This document shows, in pieces, positions 7,946 to 17,160 of a stretch of DNA of 64,000 bases (position 1 is the first letter of the stretch; the number at the start of each line of letters is the position of its first letter). The stretch is from contig NZ_JAMJFL010000013.1 of NCBI RefSeq assembly GCF_023544665.1, forward strand, positions 185,606-249,605, read 5' to 3'. A program made the position numbers and the translations under genes. The notes beneath the pieces were generated by a model, which searched no databases, had not been told where the DNA came from, and was given only the letters and a program-made list of their open reading frames with translations. The DNA is from Streptomyces sp. YS415 (lineage in GTDB: Bacteria; Actinomycetota; Actinomycetes; Streptomycetales; Streptomycetaceae).

Positions 7946-9658
7946 GTGAACGCGGTGAAGCGGAGCCGGACGAATCTGGCCGGCATCGGTATCTCGGCCA
8001 CAGTGCTTCTGCTGCTGGCAGGGTGTGAGGTACCGGGCGCACCGGCGGTCTACCGGCCGGCGCGCCCGGCCGGCGGCGGCCCATACACCTTCTACGTGAG
8101 CCCGGACGGCGACAACAAGAACGACGGCATGTCACCGCAGAAGCCCTGGCGGACCCTTGACCACGCCAACAGCGCGCGCCTGCACCCCGGCGACCGCCTC
8201 AGACTGCGTGGCGGGGAACGGTTCCGCGGCAGCCTCACCTTGGAAAAGGGGGAAGCAGGCAGCCCCACCCGACCCGTCGTGATCGACTCGTACGGCGACG
8301 GCCGGGCTACGATCACCCCGCGCGGCACGTCCGGCATCACGGTCCACAACACCGCCGGCGTGGAGATCAGGAACATCGCGCTGGTCGGTGACCGCAAGGC
8401 GCTTCGCGAAGGAGCAGGGATCGCCCTGCGCAACAGCCTTCCCGGCACCCGACGCCTGGAGCACGTCTCCATCACGCAGGTGGACGTGAGGGGATTTCAG
8501 AACGGGATCAGCGTCGGCGCGGACAAGGATGCCGTCGCCGGCTTCAGCAACGTACGGATCGCGGACACCTCCGTGCACCACAACCTCGAGGCCGGACTCG
8601 TCTTCTACGGCCCCGAGTTCGACGCCGCCCGCCCCGCCTACGCCAACACCGGGCTGCGGATCGAGCGGGTCAAGGCGTACTCCAACACCGGTGACCCCCG
8701 CAACAACCGGCGCAACACCGGCAGCGGGATCGCACTGGGCAGCGTCAAGAACGCCAAGGTGACGCACTCGGAGGCCCACGACAACGGCACACGATCCGCC
8801 ACCGACGCCGACGAGGGACCCGAGGGCATCTGGACGTACGACTCCACCCGGGTGGTACTGGAGCGCAACAGGTCCTACCGCAACCGAACCGGCTCACGGG
8901 TCGACGGCGGCGGGTTCGGCCTCGACAACAACGTGTCCTCCTCCGTCGTGCAGTACAACCTCGCGTACAACAACGACGGACCGGGATTCCTCGTCTACTC
9001 CGGCAGGCCGACCGGCGCCCACAGGGACAACGTGGTCCGCTTCAACATCAGCGTCGACGACGCACGCAGGCTGCCCGAGTACGGAGGCATCGTCGCCTAC
9101 GGCATCCGTCTGACGGACCTGTCCATCTACCACAACACGGTGGTGATGCGCACCGATGGCCTTGCCTCCGCCGCTGCGATGGGACAACGTCCCCCGGCGC
9201 TGAGACTGCGCGACGGCATGCGCGGCGTGCGCGTCCACAGCAACATCTTCGCCACCGACAGCGGCCCTCTGGTCGACACCCAGTCGCCCTACGGTCCAAG
9301 CGTCCTCACCCTGCAGGGCAACAACTACCACAGCACGCGCAGCTGGTCGCTGAGGTGGGGAGCCGAGCGCTTCACGACCCTGGACGCGTGGCGGACCGCT
9401 ACCGGCCAAGAAGGCCTGAACGGAGTTGCGACCGGATCGAGCCACAACCCGTGCCTGCGGGCACTGGATCCCCCCGGCACCGGCCGGATCGGCACAGAAG
9501 ATCTGGTACCGCGCTGCCCAAGGGCGACGCCCACCGGCCCCGGCCCCCGGGCACTGGACACCGACCCGGGCCCAGTGGACTACCTCGGCAGGCCACTCCC
9601 GGCGATCCTGACGCCGGGCGCCCTACAGCCTCCCACCCCTGAGCGACCGGGCAGGTAG
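7946..9658 (+). CDS. Secreted lipoprotein with right-handed parallel beta-helix
   Basis: A 570-residue exported protein. Starting at the GTG at 7946 (GAAGGGG site upstream) gives a basic N terminus, a hydrophobic segment and a lipobox LLAGC with Cys27, so it should be a lipoprotein. The mature part opens with FYVSPDGDNKNDGMSP and GDRLRLRGGERF, typical of pectate-lyase-like/right-handed beta-helix proteins, followed by many short turns rich in Asn (YNLAYNNDGPGF, HSNIFATDS). Such proteins often bind or cut polysaccharides. Its place at the end of the sugar-nucleotide/GT2 cluster suggests a lyase or modifying enzyme for the polymer. It may have its own promoter in the AT-rich 101-bp gap. Confidence 0.72.
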   Translation: MNAVKRSRTNLAGIGISATVLLLLAGCEVPGAPAVYRPARPAGGGPYTFYVSPDGDNKNDGMSPQKPWRTLDHANSARLHPGDRLRLRGGERFRGSLTLEKGEAGSPTRPVVIDSYGDGRATITPRGTSGITVHNTAGVEIRNIALVGDRKALREGAGIALRNSLPGTRRLEHVSITQVDVRGFQNGISVGADKDAVAGFSNVRIADTSVHHNLEAGLVFYGPEFDAARPAYANTGLRIERVKAYSNTGDPRNNRRNTGSGIALGSVKNAKVTHSEAHDNGTRSATDADEGPEGIWTYDSTRVVLERNRSYRNRTGSRVDGGGFGLDNNVSSSVVQYNLAYNNDGPGFLVYSGRPTGAHRDNVVRFNISVDDARRLPEYGGIVAYGIRLTDLSIYHNTVVMRTDGLASAAAMGQRPPALRLRDGMRGVRVHSNIFATDSGPLVDTQSPYGPSVLTLQGNNYHSTRSWSLRWGAERFTTLDAWRTATGQEGLNGVATGSSHNPCLRALDPPGTGRIGTEDLVPRCPRATPTGPGPRALDTDPGPVDYLGRPLPAILTPGALQPPTPERPGR

Positions 9659-9716
9659 GCGACTTCCGCGGCCGCGCCTGCCGGCCGTACGCACGGCGCG
9701 CCTTCTCCATGCGGCC

Positions 9717-10829
9717 TCACCAGCCCCGCCTGGCGTGCGGGATGCGGCGAGACCGGGACGGGATGTATCCGGCGCGGAGGCGGGCGATCAGGTCCCGACG
9801 CAGGTCGCGGTCCTGATCCGTCTCGACCGGCATGTCGAGCTGGACGATGCCGACCCCCGCCGCGCGCAGCAACTCGATGCGGGCCGCGACGGCCGCGGGC
9901 GAGCCGACAAAGGCCGCGGCCAGGTTCCGGTCGACGTACGCGGACAGCTGGCGGGTGCCGTCCGAGTCACCTGCCCGGCCCCGCTCCCGGTCGCGGTCGA
10001 GCTGGACCGAGCCGAGCCAGTGTTCCGCTCGGGGGCCAGAGGCCAGGCGTACCGCGTCGTGCCGGATTCGGCGGGCGCGTGCTTCGGCGTCCTCGTCGGT
10101 GGGCGCGGTGACGACGGTGACGTGGCGCCAGAAGCGAAGGCTTCTGCCGTGTTCCGCGGCCGCTGCGCGCGCCCGTGCAATGTGCCACCGGGTGGCGGTG
10201 AGCGGCAACGTGGGGAGGGCATACACCTCGGCGTGGCGCGCGGCGAGGTCGACGCCGGCCGAGGACGAACCGCCGAAGGAGAGCAGTTCGGCGCGCGGAC
10301 GGGCGAACAGGCCCGAGCGGGCACCACGCACGGAGTAGAACTCGCCGTCGTGGTCGAATTCCTGATGCTCTGTCAGCGAGCGGCGGAAGATCTCCAGGTA
10401 CTCCCCCGCCCTGCGGTACCTGGTCTCCTTGTCCAGCAGGTCGCCGTCGCGTGCGACGTCGGCGTCGCTGGAGCCGACGATGAGATGAGCGGCGGCCCGG
10501 CCCCCGGACAACCGGTCGAGCGTGGCCAGCGCCCGGGCGGCGACCGTGGGCGAGGTGGTGCCGACCCGGTGGGCCACGGCGACGCGCAGCCGCTGGGTGG
10601 CCGCCAGCGCCCAGCCCGCCACCAGCCACGGGTCGGGCCAGGAGCTCGACTGCACCACCAGGGCGCTGTCCAGGCCGTCTTGCTCGTTCTCCCGGGCCGT
10701 GCGCGCGATGTGCTCCGGGTCCGCGTCACGGTCACGGGGGTCGGGGGCGAAGCGCAGGGCCTGTCGTTCCTCGGGGGTGTCGCCTGCCACGGGCGCGGCG
10801 CGGACACCGCCTCGCAGGTCGAGCTCCAT
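9717..10829 (-). CDS. LLM-class flavin-dependent monooxygenase
   Basis: A 370-residue bacterial luciferase-like protein close in pattern to alkanesulfonate monooxygenases (SsuD type): RLRVAVAHRVGTTSPTVAA, GGRAAAHLIVGSSDADVARDGD, YRRAGEYLEIFRRSL and the late motif AAFVGSPAAVAARI. Members use reduced flavin from a partner reductase to oxidise small sulfur or other compounds. A GGAGGT site lies just before the ATG. It is the last gene of the minus-strand importer operon, separated from the previous LLM gene by 97 bases holding a strong hairpin, which may lower its expression. Confidence 0.82.
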   Translation of the reverse strand: MELDLRGGVRAAPVAGDTPEERQALRFAPDPRDRDADPEHIARTARENEQDGLDSALVVQSSSWPDPWLVAGWALAATQRLRVAVAHRVGTTSPTVAARALATLDRLSGGRAAAHLIVGSSDADVARDGDLLDKETRYRRAGEYLEIFRRSLTEHQEFDHDGEFYSVRGARSGLFARPRAELLSFGGSSSAGVDLAARHAEVYALPTLPLTATRWHIARARAAAAEHGRSLRFWRHVTVVTAPTDEDAEARARRIRHDAVRLASGPRAEHWLGSVQLDRDRERGRAGDSDGTRQLSAYVDRNLAAAFVGSPAAVAARIELLRAAGVGIVQLDMPVETDQDRDLRRDLIARLRAGYIPSRSRRIPHARRGW

Positions 10830-10858
10830 CCGGTACCTCCAGGGGCGGACGTCAAAGG

Positions 10859-10889
10859 GGGGAGCCGCCGCCTGTCGTGGCGGCTCCCC
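10859..10889 (-). terminator. Hairpin between the two LLM genes
   Basis: GGGGAGCCGCC (10859-10869) pairs perfectly with GGCGGCTCCCC (10879-10889) around a nine-base loop. On the minus strand it is followed by a CCCTTT stretch rather than a clear T run. It may act as a partial terminator or an mRNA-stability element inside the operon. Confidence 0.6.
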
Positions 10890-10926
10890 GTGCCGGCGGA
10901 CATCGGGAGGGTCCGGTGACCGGCGT

Positions 10927-11943
10927 TCAGCCCGCGGACGGACTCAGGCGGGCAAGGGTGTCCAGGACTTTGGCCCGGCTGACGAACGTCTCCGGCGGCA
11001 GCGACACGTACAGCTGGATCGTGGTCACTCCCGGGCGGTGGTAGCGCAGGATCTTCTCCCGGCACTCCTCCGGCGAGCCGCTGATGAACAGCCGGTCGAC
11101 GACCTCGTCGGGGAGGGCCTTCTGGGCTGCGTCGGAGTCGCCGTCGGCCCACCGCTGATGGGACTCGCGCAGCAACTCGCCGTTGCCGAGCCACTCGTGG
11201 AACTTGCGGTAGGGCTCGCGGTTGAGGATCCAGGCGAGGAACGGGCGGGTGGCGCGGTGGGCGTAGTCGGTGTCCTCGGTGGGACAGACGAACACCTTGA
11301 CCACGAGTTCCTTCCCGGGCGGCTGCGGGCCGACCGCGTCGAGGATCTTCGGCACGTCCTCGGGGAAGAGCAAATTGGTGATGGCTCCGTCGCCCTCCCG
11401 GAAACCCAGCCGCAGCATGCCGGGCCGCAGGGCCCCGAGGATCACCTTGACCGGGTCCTGCGGCGGGTGCGGCAGGCGGTAACCGGTGATGGAGAAGGTG
11501 TCGAAGTCACCCGCGATGTGTTCGCCGCGCAGCGCCCGGGTCACAAACCTGAGAACGTCGCGGGTCCGCTTGTACGGCTCGTCGAACGGAATGCCGTTGA
11601 TGTCGGTGACGTGCGCCGGCACCGACGCGCCGAGTCCCAGCAGGAGCCGCCCGGGGGCCAGTTGGGCGAGCGTTGCGGCGGTCTGGGCGAGGACGGCGGG
11701 TCCGCGGGTCTGCACCGGCACGATGCCGGTGGCGATGCGCAGGGTCGGGGACCAGGCGGCGACGGTGGCGAGCGGGGTGAAGGCGTCGGTGCCGCCGCCC
11801 TCCGCGCTCCACACGTCCGTGTAGCCGAGGTCGGCGAGCCGCTCCACCAGGAAGCGGTGCCGGTCGATGGTCAGGCCGGCCAGGGGCAGGGTGACGCCCC
11901 ACTTGGGCGGCAGGCCGGGCGCGGGCGTGTGGGAGAGGGTCAT
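10927..11943 (-). CDS. LLM-class (F420/FMN-dependent) oxidoreductase
   Basis: A 338-residue luciferase-like TIM-barrel protein: WGVTLPLAGLTIDRHRFL, LADLGYTDVWSAEGGGTDAFTPLA, RIATGIVPVQTRGPAVLAQ and GRLLLGLGAS match F420-dependent LLM proteins of actinobacteria. The substrate is unknown. Its start codon overlaps the stop of the binding-protein gene (11940-11943), so it is translationally coupled to the importer. The pairing of an importer with two LLM enzymes suggests uptake and oxidative breakdown of one compound class, perhaps a sulfonate or another organosulfur molecule. Confidence 0.82.
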   Translation of the reverse strand: MTLSHTPAPGLPPKWGVTLPLAGLTIDRHRFLVERLADLGYTDVWSAEGGGTDAFTPLATVAAWSPTLRIATGIVPVQTRGPAVLAQTAATLAQLAPGRLLLGLGASVPAHVTDINGIPFDEPYKRTRDVLRFVTRALRGEHIAGDFDTFSITGYRLPHPPQDPVKVILGALRPGMLRLGFREGDGAITNLLFPEDVPKILDAVGPQPPGKELVVKVFVCPTEDTDYAHRATRPFLAWILNREPYRKFHEWLGNGELLRESHQRWADGDSDAAQKALPDEVVDRLFISGSPEECREKILRYHRPGVTTIQLYVSLPPETFVSRAKVLDTLARLSPSAG

Positions 11944-13589
11944 CGGTCCACCCGTACGGTCGTGAGGTCGAGGAACCAGGACTGCGGCTGGACGAAGCCG
12001 CGGACTGCCGGGGAGATCGCCCTGGGGTTGCGGTCATTGACGACGAACAGCCAGGGGGCGTCCTCGGTGACGAGCTTGAGCGCCTCGGTGTAGTCGGCCT
12101 CACGGGCGGCCCGGTCGGTGGCCGTGCCGGCGGAGGCGAGGAGCTTGTCGACCTTCGGATTGCTGTAGTGGCCTGTCCAGAAGGGGCTGTCGGTGCCGAT
12201 GAACAGGGGCAGCAGGGCTTCGGACTGGAAGAGCGTGGTCGACTGGGCGATGGCCTGCGAGTCGCGGGCCACCTTCCCCTTGGCCTCGGCGGCGATCAGC
12301 GTCGACCAGTCGGTGGTGCGGATCTCGACGTCGATGCCGACAGCGGCGAGGTCGCGCTGGACGGCCTCGGCGATGGGCACGGGGATGAGGTTGCCGGAAC
12401 CGCCGGTCGGGACGGTCACGGAGGTGGAGAAACCCTCGGCGTAGCCGGCCTCGGCGAGCAGCTTGCGGGCCTTGGCGGGGTCGTGGCCGTAGGTGTCGTT
12501 GGCCGGGTCGTAGGCGAAGGTGCCGCGGGGGGCGGCCTGTTCGGCAGGGGCGGCGGTGCCGTGAAGGAGATTCTCGGCGATGGCCTCGCGGTCGATGGCG
12601 TAGTTGGCGGCCCTGCGAACCCGGGGGTCCTTGAAGGGCCCGGCGGTGGTGTCGAGGATCCAGTACCAGAGGTGGTCGTAGTGGTTGGTGACCACTTGGA
12701 CGCCGTCGGACTTCAGGCTCGGGATGTCGTCGGGGTTGGGGTACTCGATCCAGTTGACCGCGCCCGAGCGCAGGGCCGCCGTGCGGGCGGCGGGGTCGGG
12801 CAGCGCCTTCACGACGAGCTTGTCGAGCCTGGGCGCGCCGCGCCAGTAGTCCTCGAAGCGGGCGAGTTCGATCTGGTCTGCGCTCTGCTGCCGGACGAAG
12901 CGGAACGGGCCGGTGCCCACCGGGTGGTCGGAGAACTTCGCGGATCCGGTCTTCTTCACGGCGGTGGGGCTGGCGATGAGGACGTGGGCGAGGTCCTGCG
13001 GGAAGTGCCCGTTGGGCTCCTTGGTGACCAGCCGGACGCGGTCGTCGGAGAGTTTGGTGTATTGGGTGATGCCGCCGGCGTACTCGCCGGCCGCCGCGCC
13101 GAGCGTGTCGGTGTAGTGGGGGCTCTTCTTGTTCAGGTAGCGGTCGAGATTGAACAGGACGGCGTCGGCGTCGAAGGCGGTGCCGTCGTGGAACTTCACG
13201 CCCTTGCGAAGGGTGAAGGTCCAACTCCGTTCGTCGTCGGCGACTTTCCAGGACGTGGCCAGCGCGCCGGTGATGGGAGCAGGGCCGTCGGCCTTGGACA
13301 GGTCGTAGCGGGTGAGGCCCTCGTACAGCTGGAAGCTGACGAGTCGTTTGCCCTCGAAGCCGGCGCCACCGATGACGGTGTCGGGGTTGGGCAGTTTGCC
13401 GGTCGCGCCGATGACGAGGGTGCCGCCGGACTTCGCGCCGCCGGCGTTGTCGTCGGCGGCGGAGCCGGTGCCACAGCCCGCGGCGGCGAACGGCAGCAGC
13501 AGGGCGGCGGCCAGGCCGAGGGTGCGCAGCGGGGCACGCCTTCGGCGGCGGGCCGTGGGATGGGCGGACGGTTGCTGGTGGTGCGTCAT
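11940..13589 (-). CDS. Family-5 ABC transporter substrate-binding lipoprotein
   Basis: A 549-residue solute-binding protein of the DppA/OppA/NikA type. A twin-arginine-rich N terminus and hydrophobic stretch lead to the lipobox FAAAGC (Cys39). SFQLYEGLTRYDL, ATSWKVADDERSWTFTLRKGVKFHDG and NYAIDREAIAENLLHG are hallmark family-5 segments. It captures a peptide-like or other small ligand outside the membrane for the permeases at 15365-17160. The start overlaps the ATPase stop by four bases. The ligand cannot be read from the sequence, and the two LLM genes downstream argue against ordinary peptides. Confidence 0.9.
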   Translation of the reverse strand: MTHHQQPSAHPTARRRRRAPLRTLGLAAALLLPFAAAGCGTGSAADDNAGGAKSGGTLVIGATGKLPNPDTVIGGAGFEGKRLVSFQLYEGLTRYDLSKADGPAPITGALATSWKVADDERSWTFTLRKGVKFHDGTAFDADAVLFNLDRYLNKKSPHYTDTLGAAAGEYAGGITQYTKLSDDRVRLVTKEPNGHFPQDLAHVLIASPTAVKKTGSAKFSDHPVGTGPFRFVRQQSADQIELARFEDYWRGAPRLDKLVVKALPDPAARTAALRSGAVNWIEYPNPDDIPSLKSDGVQVVTNHYDHLWYWILDTTAGPFKDPRVRRAANYAIDREAIAENLLHGTAAPAEQAAPRGTFAYDPANDTYGHDPAKARKLLAEAGYAEGFSTSVTVPTGGSGNLIPVPIAEAVQRDLAAVGIDVEIRTTDWSTLIAAEAKGKVARDSQAIAQSTTLFQSEALLPLFIGTDSPFWTGHYSNPKVDKLLASAGTATDRAAREADYTEALKLVTEDAPWLFVVNDRNPRAISPAVRGFVQPQSWFLDLTTVRVDR

Positions 13590-14428
13590 GGGTTCCTCGT
13601 CGTCACTGAAGGGGCGGTCGGCTCACCGACGTGTGCCGGATGTTCGGCATCGGCCGGTGTGGAGGGCTCGGGGATGTGGCCGCTGTCGGCGGCGAGCAGG
13701 GCGCGGGTGTAGGGATGGCGGGGTGCGTTCCACAGATCGGCCGTGGAGTTCTCCTCCACGACTCGGCCTTGGCGCAGGACCACGACCCGGTGGGCGAGCT
13801 GCCGTACGACGGCCAGGTCGTGGGAGATGAAGAGGTAGGCCAGGCCCAGTCGTTCCTGGAGTTCGCCGAGCAGGTCCAGGACCTGGGCCTGGACGGTGGT
13901 GTCGAGGGCGGAGGTCGGCTCGTCGCACACGATGAGCTCGGGCCCGGTGGCCAGGGCGCGGGCGATGGCGATCCGCTGGACCTGTCCACCGGAGAGCTGG
14001 TGCGGATGGCGGCGAGCCAGGGCGGGGTCCAGACCGACCTGGCGGAAGAGTTCGGCCACGCGCTCGGGACGTTCGGTGCGCGGGATGCCGTGCACGCGCA
14101 GCGCGAAGCCGACCGCTTCCCCTGCCCGCAGTGCGGGGTTGAGGGAGCCGCGCGGCTGCTGCGGCACGAATTGCAGTCGGGCGCGAAGGTGCCGCCCGGC
14201 CCGGCCGCGCAAGGCGTGGGGGTCGTGGCCGTCGAAGCGCACGGTGCCGGCATCCGGGGCGATCAGGCCGAGGGCGAGCCGGGCCAGGGTGGACTTCCCG
14301 GACCCCGACTCACCCACCAGGCCGATGGTTTTCCCGGCCGGCACCCGCAGGGTCACGGCGTCCAGGGCGAGAGGCCCGTGGCGGTAGCGCTTGGACACCT
14401 CGTTCACGACGAGCAGGTCACCGGTCAC
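13586..14428 (-). CDS. Peptide-type ABC transporter ATPase (second subunit, OppF/DppF-like)
   Basis: A 280-residue ATPase with Walker A GESGSGKST at 39-47, a Q-loop in FVPQQPRGSLNP, signature LSGGQVQR, Walker B/D-loop IVCDEPTSALD and switch HisD in FISHDLAVV. The C-terminal HPYTRALLAADSG is the usual opp/dpp tail. The GTG at 14428 is chosen because a GGGAGGT site sits eight bases upstream; the longer arginine-rich frame lacks one. A 136-base gap separates it from the other ATPase gene, and its stop overlaps the next start. Confidence 0.88.
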   Translation of the reverse strand: MTGDLLVVNEVSKRYRHGPLALDAVTLRVPAGKTIGLVGESGSGKSTLARLALGLIAPDAGTVRFDGHDPHALRGRAGRHLRARLQFVPQQPRGSLNPALRAGEAVGFALRVHGIPRTERPERVAELFRQVGLDPALARRHPHQLSGGQVQRIAIARALATGPELIVCDEPTSALDTTVQAQVLDLLGELQERLGLAYLFISHDLAVVRQLAHRVVVLRQGRVVEENSTADLWNAPRHPYTRALLAADSGHIPEPSTPADAEHPAHVGEPTAPSVTTRNP

Positions 14429-14564
14429 CGCACACCTCCCGCCAATACGGCGACGAGGGCGCGCCACGATACGGCCGGCTCCCGCCGAGCCCGCGCGGCG
14501 ACACCGACGAGGACGGAGGACCGGGCACCTGCGCGTGCCGCTTCCGCCTCGAACCGACCACCGG

Positions 14565-15368
14565 TCATCGCGGGCCTCCTGGCTGCGCGGCCACCAGTGC
14601 GGCGGCGTAGGGATGGTGCGGGCTGCTCAGCAGCTTCTCGACCGGGCCGGTCTCGATGATCCGTCCGGCGTGCATCACCGCCACACGGTCCCCCAGCCGC
14701 CGGGCGACGCCGATGTCGTGCGTCACCAGCAGCAGGGTGATCCCCCGCTCGGTGAGCAGGCCGGCGAACAGGTCGAGCACGTGGGCGCGGACCAGGGCGT
14801 CCAGCGCGGTGGTGGGTTCGTCGGCGATCAGCAGTCCCGGCGCACAGGCGAGGGCGAGGGCGATGACGGCGCGCTGGCGCTGGCCGCCGGACAGCTGATG
14901 CGGGTAACTGGCGGCGACGCGGGCGGCTTCGGTGATGCCCGCCTCCTCCAGCAGCGCGGGCACGATCCGCCGGGCCGCACGGCGGCTCTCGCTCACGCGG
15001 TGGCGCAGGAGCACCTCGGTGAGCTGGGCGCCCACCTTCCGCAAGGGATCCAGTCCGGCGTCGGGGTCCTGCGGGACGTAGCCGATGCGCCGGCCGCGTA
15101 CGTCGGACAGGTCCCGCTCGCCGAGGGCGAGCAGGTCGGTGCCGGACAGGCGGACGCTGCCGCGGACCTGGGCGCCGCGTCCGGGCAGCCCCAGGACGGT
15201 GCGGGCCAGGGTCGACTTGCCGCTGCCCGACTCGCCGAGCAGCACCAGTGCCTCGCCGGGCGCCACCGTCAGCGACACACCGTCCACGGCTCGCACGTCG
15301 CCACCGCCCGTGGCGTGGGTGACGCTCAAGTCCGTGATGTCGAGGTGTTCTCGGGCGCGGGCGGTCAT
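14565..15368 (-). CDS. Peptide-type ABC transporter ATPase (first subunit, OppD/DppD-like)
   Basis: A 267-residue ATPase: Walker A GESGSGKST at 45-53, YVPQDPDAGLDP, signature LSGGQRQR, Walker B LLIADEPTTALD and switch LLVTHDIGVA, ending in the HPYAAALVAAQ tail. It pairs with the ATPase at 13586 to drive import. The start at 15368 overlaps the stop of the upstream permease (ATGA), which fixes it against the longer arginine-rich frame. Confidence 0.9.
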   Translation of the reverse strand: MTARAREHLDITDLSVTHATGGGDVRAVDGVSLTVAPGEALVLLGESGSGKSTLARTVLGLPGRGAQVRGSVRLSGTDLLALGERDLSDVRGRRIGYVPQDPDAGLDPLRKVGAQLTEVLLRHRVSESRRAARRIVPALLEEAGITEAARVAASYPHQLSGGQRQRAVIALALACAPGLLIADEPTTALDALVRAHVLDLFAGLLTERGITLLLVTHDIGVARRLGDRVAVMHAGRIIETGPVEKLLSSPHHPYAAALVAAQPGGPR

Positions 15369-16213
15369 CGTCCGGCTCCGGTGAGCAGACTGTGGCCGGC
15401 GCCGGTGCCGCGGCGCAGGGCCTCGCCGAGGGTGTTGAAGACCACGGAGACGACCAGGATGGTGACCGCGGGCAGGACCGCCACGGCGGGGTGGGTCAGC
15501 AGGGCGGGGCGCAGTTCGTCGAGCATGGCGCCCCATTCGGCGGCGGGCGGGGCCACACCCAGGCCGAGGAAGGACAGTCCGGCCGCGTAGACGATGGCGA
15601 GGCCGACCAGCGAGGAGGAGTAGACGAGCAGGACGGGCGCGAGGACGGGGACGACCTGGCGCAGGGCGACGGTCGTCGCGCCGGCTCCGCAGACCCGGGC
15701 CGCCTCCAGGTACTCGGCGGTGCGGATACGGCGTACCTCGGTGAAGGCGACGCGGGTGACCGCCGGGGTGAGCACGACCGACAACGAGACGACAGTGGCG
15801 TACAGGCCTGGCTCCATCACCGTGGCGACGGTGATGGCCAGCAGCACGCCGGGGAAGGCGTAGAGGACGTCGAGGGTGCGCAGCAGGGCGTGCTCGGTGA
15901 AGCGTCCGCCCAGTCCTGCGGCGATGCCGAGTACCGCTCCGGCAGCGGTGGCGACGGCGACGGGCAGGAAGCCGCCCAGGAGCGAGGGCCCGGCGGCGAC
16001 GAGCAGCCGACTGAGCACGTCACGGCCCTGCGAGTCGGTGCCCAGCAGGTGGCCGGGGCTGCCCGGTGGCAGCAGCCGCTCGCGCAGGCTTCCGGCGTCG
16101 GGGTCGTCCGGCGCGAGCAGCGGGCCTGCGACGGCCAGCGTCAGCAGGGCGGCCGCAAGCAATGCGGGGATGAACAGCCCAGGACGCCGCCAGTGCTTGG
16201 GCAAGCGGTTCAC
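15365..16213 (-). CDS. Peptide-type ABC transporter permease (DppC-like)
   Basis: A 282-residue inner-membrane permease with one N-terminal helix (12-35), the LGTDSQGRDVLSRLL motif near 58-72 typical of DppC/OppC proteins, and five further helices. The EAA-like loop YLEAARVCGAGATTVALRQVV contacts the ATPases. Start and stop overlap its neighbours by four bases on each side, so the four transport genes form one tightly coupled unit. Confidence 0.9.
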   Translation of the reverse strand: MNRLPKHWRRPGLFIPALLAAALLTLAVAGPLLAPDDPDAGSLRERLLPPGSPGHLLGTDSQGRDVLSRLLVAAGPSLLGGFLPVAVATAAGAVLGIAAGLGGRFTEHALLRTLDVLYAFPGVLLAITVATVMEPGLYATVVSLSVVLTPAVTRVAFTEVRRIRTAEYLEAARVCGAGATTVALRQVVPVLAPVLLVYSSSLVGLAIVYAAGLSFLGLGVAPPAAEWGAMLDELRPALLTHPAVAVLPAVTILVVSVVFNTLGEALRRGTGAGHSLLTGAGR

Positions 16214-17160
16214 AGCGCACCCCGCAGCCGGGGGTCGATGAGGGCGTGAGCGGTGTCGACGAGGATGTTGACGCCGACGAAGGCGACGGCGACCAGGAGC
16301 ACCCCGGCCTGGATCAGCGGCAGGTCCCGGGCGCTGAGCGCGTCGTACAGCAGTCGGCCGACGCCGGGCCAGGCGAACAGGGTCTCCACGAAGACCACGC
16401 CCTCCAGCAGATAGGCCAGTTGGAGCCCGCCGATGGTGAGCAGGGCGGGTGAGGCGTTGTGGACGCAGTGCCGCAGGACGGCCGCGCGGCGCAGCCCTCG
16501 GGCGCGCAGTCCGTCGGCGAGGTCGGAGCGCACAACGTCCTCCAGGGCAGCGCCGAAGACGCGGGCGGTCAGGCCGAGCGGGACGAGCGCGGCCGCGACC
16601 GCGGGCAGCACGAGGTGGTGCAGCCGGTCGGCCGTGCCGCCCTGGGTGAACAGGTCCTGGGTGCCGCCCGCGGGAAACCAGCGCAGTCCGACGGCGAAGA
16701 CGGCGATGAACAGCAGCGCCACCGAGTACTGCGGTGCGGAGACCGCGAGCGTGCTCAGCGCGCGGGACACGCGTCCCGCGCTGCCGTCGGGGCGCGTGGC
16801 CCCCAGCGCTCCCAGGAGGGTGCCGCCGGTCAGGACGAGCAGGAAGGCGGCGCCGGCGAGGACGAGTGTCTGCCCAAGAGCGGGCAGCAGCAGGTCGCCG
16901 ACCGGCCGCTGCGCGGAGACGGAGACTCCCAGGTCGCCCTGGAGGGCATGCCCGAGCCAGTGCGCGTACTGCACGGGCAGTGGCTCGCCCAGTCCGAGCC
17001 GTTCGGTGAGCTGCTGCCGCGCTTCGGCGGGCGCGCCGGGGCCGAGCAGCGCGGTCACCGGGTCGCCCGGGACCAGGGCGACGGCGGCGAAGACGACGAC
17101 GGTGACGCCCAGGAGGGTGGGCACGACGAGCAGCAGCCGTCGCAGGAGGTACCGCCTCAT
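16210..17160 (-). CDS. Peptide-type ABC transporter permease (DppB-like)
   Basis: A 316-residue permease. The N terminus MRRYLLRRLLLVVPTLLGV and LVPGDPVTALLGP are characteristic of DppB/OppB subunits; the EAA-like loop is in LADGLRARGLRRAAVLRH, followed by VVFVETLFAWPGVGRLL. The ATG at 17160 has a GGGAGA site and overlaps the stop of a possible 21-residue leader ORF at 17157-17222. It is the first large gene of the importer operon. Confidence 0.9.
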   Translation of the reverse strand: MRRYLLRRLLLVVPTLLGVTVVVFAAVALVPGDPVTALLGPGAPAEARQQLTERLGLGEPLPVQYAHWLGHALQGDLGVSVSAQRPVGDLLLPALGQTLVLAGAAFLLVLTGGTLLGALGATRPDGSAGRVSRALSTLAVSAPQYSVALLFIAVFAVGLRWFPAGGTQDLFTQGGTADRLHHLVLPAVAAALVPLGLTARVFGAALEDVVRSDLADGLRARGLRRAAVLRHCVHNASPALLTIGGLQLAYLLEGVVFVETLFAWPGVGRLLYDALSARDLPLIQAGVLLVAVAFVGVNILVDTAHALIDPRLRGAL

